Position numbers and translations under genes: made by a program
In this document: piece after piece, positions 4,154-6,027 of the stretch
How positions within the stretch are numbered: position 1 is the stretch's first letter
Layout of the letters: every line of letters begins with the position of its first letter
The notes under the pieces: generated by a model
Seen by the model: the letters and a program-made list of their open reading frames with translations, nothing else
Told to the model about the DNA's origin: nothing
Databases searched by the model: none
Assembly (NCBI GenBank): GCA_007117235.1
Contig: SKGY01000083.1
Coordinates: forward strand, 1 to 6,027
Direction of reading: 5' to 3'
Source: Balneolaceae bacterium
GTDB lineage: Bacteria > Bacteroidota > Rhodothermia > Balneolales > Balneolaceae
Length of the DNA stretch: 6,027 bases

Positions 4154-6027
4154 ATGAATAAAATTGGAATTTTGATGGGGATCGCCTTCTGGGTGTTATC
4201 CCCATTTTTTGTATATGGGCAGCTTCTTGATCCGGTTGACTACAGGATTACTCAATCACCTGATACAGTTAAAGCGGGCGAAGTTTTTAATGTAGACGTA
4301 TTAGCCAATATCGAAGGTGACTGGCATCTTTACTCCATTCTAAATGACCCTGACGCAGGTCCTTTCCCTACTGCATTTTCATCTGGCAGCTCTTTGATGA
4401 CAGTTGCGGGTGATGTTACAGAAACAGAAGCCGTTATTGCATTCGATCCGAATTTTAACACAGAACTTGGATGGCACTCGAACAGCGCAGAATTTAAAAT
4501 TCCGGTCGCCTTCAGCCCTGAAGTAGAAGGAGTGCAAAAAATTCAGCTCGAAGTATTGTATCAGGTGTGTGATGATGTATCATGTCTGCCCCCTAAGACC
4601 AAACAGATTGAAGCGGAAGTTGTTTTGGCCGGTGTTGCTGATAACCCGCATGAAGATTTTTCAGGAGCTGCAATACAACAGGATGAGGAGTTTGAATTAA
4701 CAAGCAGTTCTGATGTGCCATCTGATAATATATGGGCATACTTATGGCTTGCTATAACTGCAGGATTAGCAGCACTGCTTACTCCGTGTGTATTTCCGCT
4801 GATACCTTTAACTGTATCTTATTTTTCAAATCAAGCGGATCAGAAAAGGTCGACAGGGTGGGGGCAGGCTGTTATTTTCGGATTATCCATCGTATTTATA
4901 TTTACGGCTATTGGTGCACTACTTGCTCTGATTTTGGGAGTAAGCGGCGTTAGTCAATTTGCTTCAAATCCGTGGGTAAATCTTATCATCGGATTAATGT
5001 TTGTAGTTTTTGGAGTGAGCCTTCTTGGAATGTTTGAGCTCAGGCTGCCTTACCAGCTCACAAACTGGCTAAATAAAAAAAGTAATGAGAGTGGTGGATT
5101 TGTCGGTACGCTCTTTATGGGCTTTACCATAAGTGCTGTATCGTTTTCATGTACCGCGCCTTTTGTGGGGGCTATTCTGGCCGCTACAACAGGGGGTGAG
5201 TGGTTCTATCCAATAGTAGGTATGCTTGGCTTTTCAACTGCTTTTGCAAGTCCTTTTGTTCTGTTTGCCATGTTTCCGGGTTATTTAGAGTCTCTGCCTA
5301 AGAGCGGTTCCTGGATGAACGTTGTCAAAGTAATTCTTGGATTTATCATACTTGCTGCAGCAGTTAAATTCTTATCAAATTCCGACATAATCTGGCAGTG
5401 GGGTATTATTACGCGTCCGCTCGGAATCGCAGCATGGATGACATTCTTCTTTCTCGCAGGATTATACATACTCGGTGTCTTTTCACTTCATGGTGATAAG
5501 AAGCCGGAATCAATCACTACCGGAAGGTTAATGGTTTCAATGCCATTCATACTTTTCAGTTTTTATCTGCTGCCCGGTCTGTTGGGAGCGTCACTAGGGA
5601 TTTGGGATGCATGGTTACCGGCTCGACAAGCAACGGATGTAAGTGTAGTACGTTCAATCAATACATCAGGCGGTAGTGAAGCGTTAAGTGTATGGTCAGA
5701 TAATTATGATGAATCCGTTGAAAGAGCGATAGCGGCTAATCAGCCCATTTTCATAGACTTTACCGGATATACGTGCACAAATTGCCGGGCAATGGAGTCT
5801 ACTGTATTTCCATTGCAGAATATTCAGGAGCGTTTTGCAAAGATGGAAAAGGTCAAACTTTATACTGATGGTGGAGCAACCGGCCCCGATAATCAAAAGT
5901 TTCAATTTGAGCTTACCGGAACAGTTGCACTTCCAACCTACGTTGTAGTAAACCCTCATACAGGAAATATTTTAGATCAACTAATAGGATTTACACGCGC
6001 TTCAGAGTTTGAAGCATTTCTCGATCG
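4154..6027 (+). CDS. dsbD: DsbD-family protein-disulfide reductase, 3' truncated
   Basis: Inner-membrane protein that carries electrons from cytoplasmic thioredoxin to periplasmic thiol proteins, such as those for cytochrome c maturation or disulfide repair. 624 codons are read and the frame is still open at the window end. The layout is the classic three domains. A signal peptide (1-22, probable cut YG|Q) leads into an N-terminal DsbD-alpha domain (about 25-160) with the redox pair C139/C144 in YQVCDDVSCLPP. A membrane domain of about eight helices (194-480) follows, with C212 in LTPCVFPLIPLT and C333 in SFSCTAPFVGAIL. The C-terminal thioredoxin domain (about 510 onward) has C541/C544 in GYTCTNCRAME and the cis-proline P594 in VALPTYVVV. 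All six catalytic cysteines are therefore present. The first ATG is chosen because NK precedes the hydrophobic core; M8 would lose that basic start. There is no Shine-Dalgarno sequence. The extreme C-terminus is outside the window. Confidence 0.94.
   Translation, partial: MNKIGILMGIAFWVLSPFFVYGQLLDPVDYRITQSPDTVKAGEVFNVDVLANIEGDWHLYSILNDPDAGPFPTAFSSGSSLMTVAGDVTETEAVIAFDPNFNTELGWHSNSAEFKIPVAFSPEVEGVQKIQLEVLYQVCDDVSCLPPKTKQIEAEVVLAGVADNPHEDFSGAAIQQDEEFELTSSSDVPSDNIWAYLWLAITAGLAALLTPCVFPLIPLTVSYFSNQADQKRSTGWGQAVIFGLSIVFIFTAIGALLALILGVSGVSQFASNPWVNLIIGLMFVVFGVSLLGMFELRLPYQLTNWLNKKSNESGGFVGTLFMGFTISAVSFSCTAPFVGAILAATTGGEWFYPIVGMLGFSTAFASPFVLFAMFPGYLESLPKSGSWMNVVKVILGFIILAAAVKFLSNSDIIWQWGIITRPLGIAAWMTFFFLAGLYILGVFSLHGDKKPESITTGRLMVSMPFILFSFYLLPGLLGASLGIWDAWLPARQATDVSVVRSINTSGGSEALSVWSDNYDESVERAIAANQPIFIDFTGYTCTNCRAMESTVFPLQNIQERFAKMEKVKLYTDGGATGPDNQKFQFELTGTVALPTYVVVNPHTGNILDQLIGFTRASEFEAFLD

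Noticed and set aside
4732..4953. Small cysteine-containing + strand frame within the dsbD region
   Set aside because: The main frame here encodes the first DsbD membrane helices with the conserved TPCVFPL motif; the other frame has no support.
5281..5959. Minus-strand frames (5281-5469 and 5696-5959) opposite dsbD
   Set aside because: They are antisense to the DsbD membrane and thioredoxin domains and have no recognisable domain.
1..6027. Search for mobile elements, CRISPR arrays, tRNAs, toxin-antitoxin or defence genes
   Set aside because: Every coding stretch is explained by a known core gene, and no long direct repeat, inverted-repeat end, tRNA-like fold or spacer-repeat pattern was seen by eye.

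Overview
The window is an ordinary core-genome segment of a bacterium. All seven genes lie on the + strand. I place it in Bacteroidota in the broad sense (FCB group). Two intergenic sites match the Bacteroidota promoter pattern TTTG-N20-TAnnTTTG. Most starts lack a Shine-Dalgarno sequence. bS18 carries the KYIDYK block typical of the group, and the DsbD signal peptide ends in YG|Q. The moderate GC content and gene set would fit the Balneolota lineage, but that narrower placement is a guess.

Positions 1-2781 are the 3' end of a complex I (nuo) operon. It runs from the C-terminal part of nuoM, through a small pterin-4a-carbinolamine dehydratase (PCD) gene, to a complete nuoN. The junctions are 2 and 1 bases long, so the three genes are almost certainly one transcript and probably translationally coupled. 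The PCD gene between two membrane-arm subunit genes is the oddest arrangement here.

Positions 2782-3003 are a 222-base intergenic region holding a good promoter candidate and a perfect leader hairpin ahead of the next operon. Positions 3004-4114 are the ribosomal protein operon rpsF-rpsR-rplI (bS6, bS18, bL9). rpsR has the only strong Shine-Dalgarno sequence in the window. This is notable because bS6 and bS18 help to hide the anti-Shine-Dalgarno in Bacteroidia ribosomes.

Positions 4115-6027 hold a short spacer and a DsbD-family transmembrane thiol reductase, cut by the window end. Its predicted promoter starts inside the end of rplI, and its -10-like box forms one arm of a perfect hairpin.

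I found no mobile element, CRISPR array, tRNA, rRNA or unknown gene cassette. I see no evidence of an undescribed system. The points worth following up are the PCD placement, the rpsR Shine-Dalgarno sequence and the promoter/hairpin overlap before dsbD.
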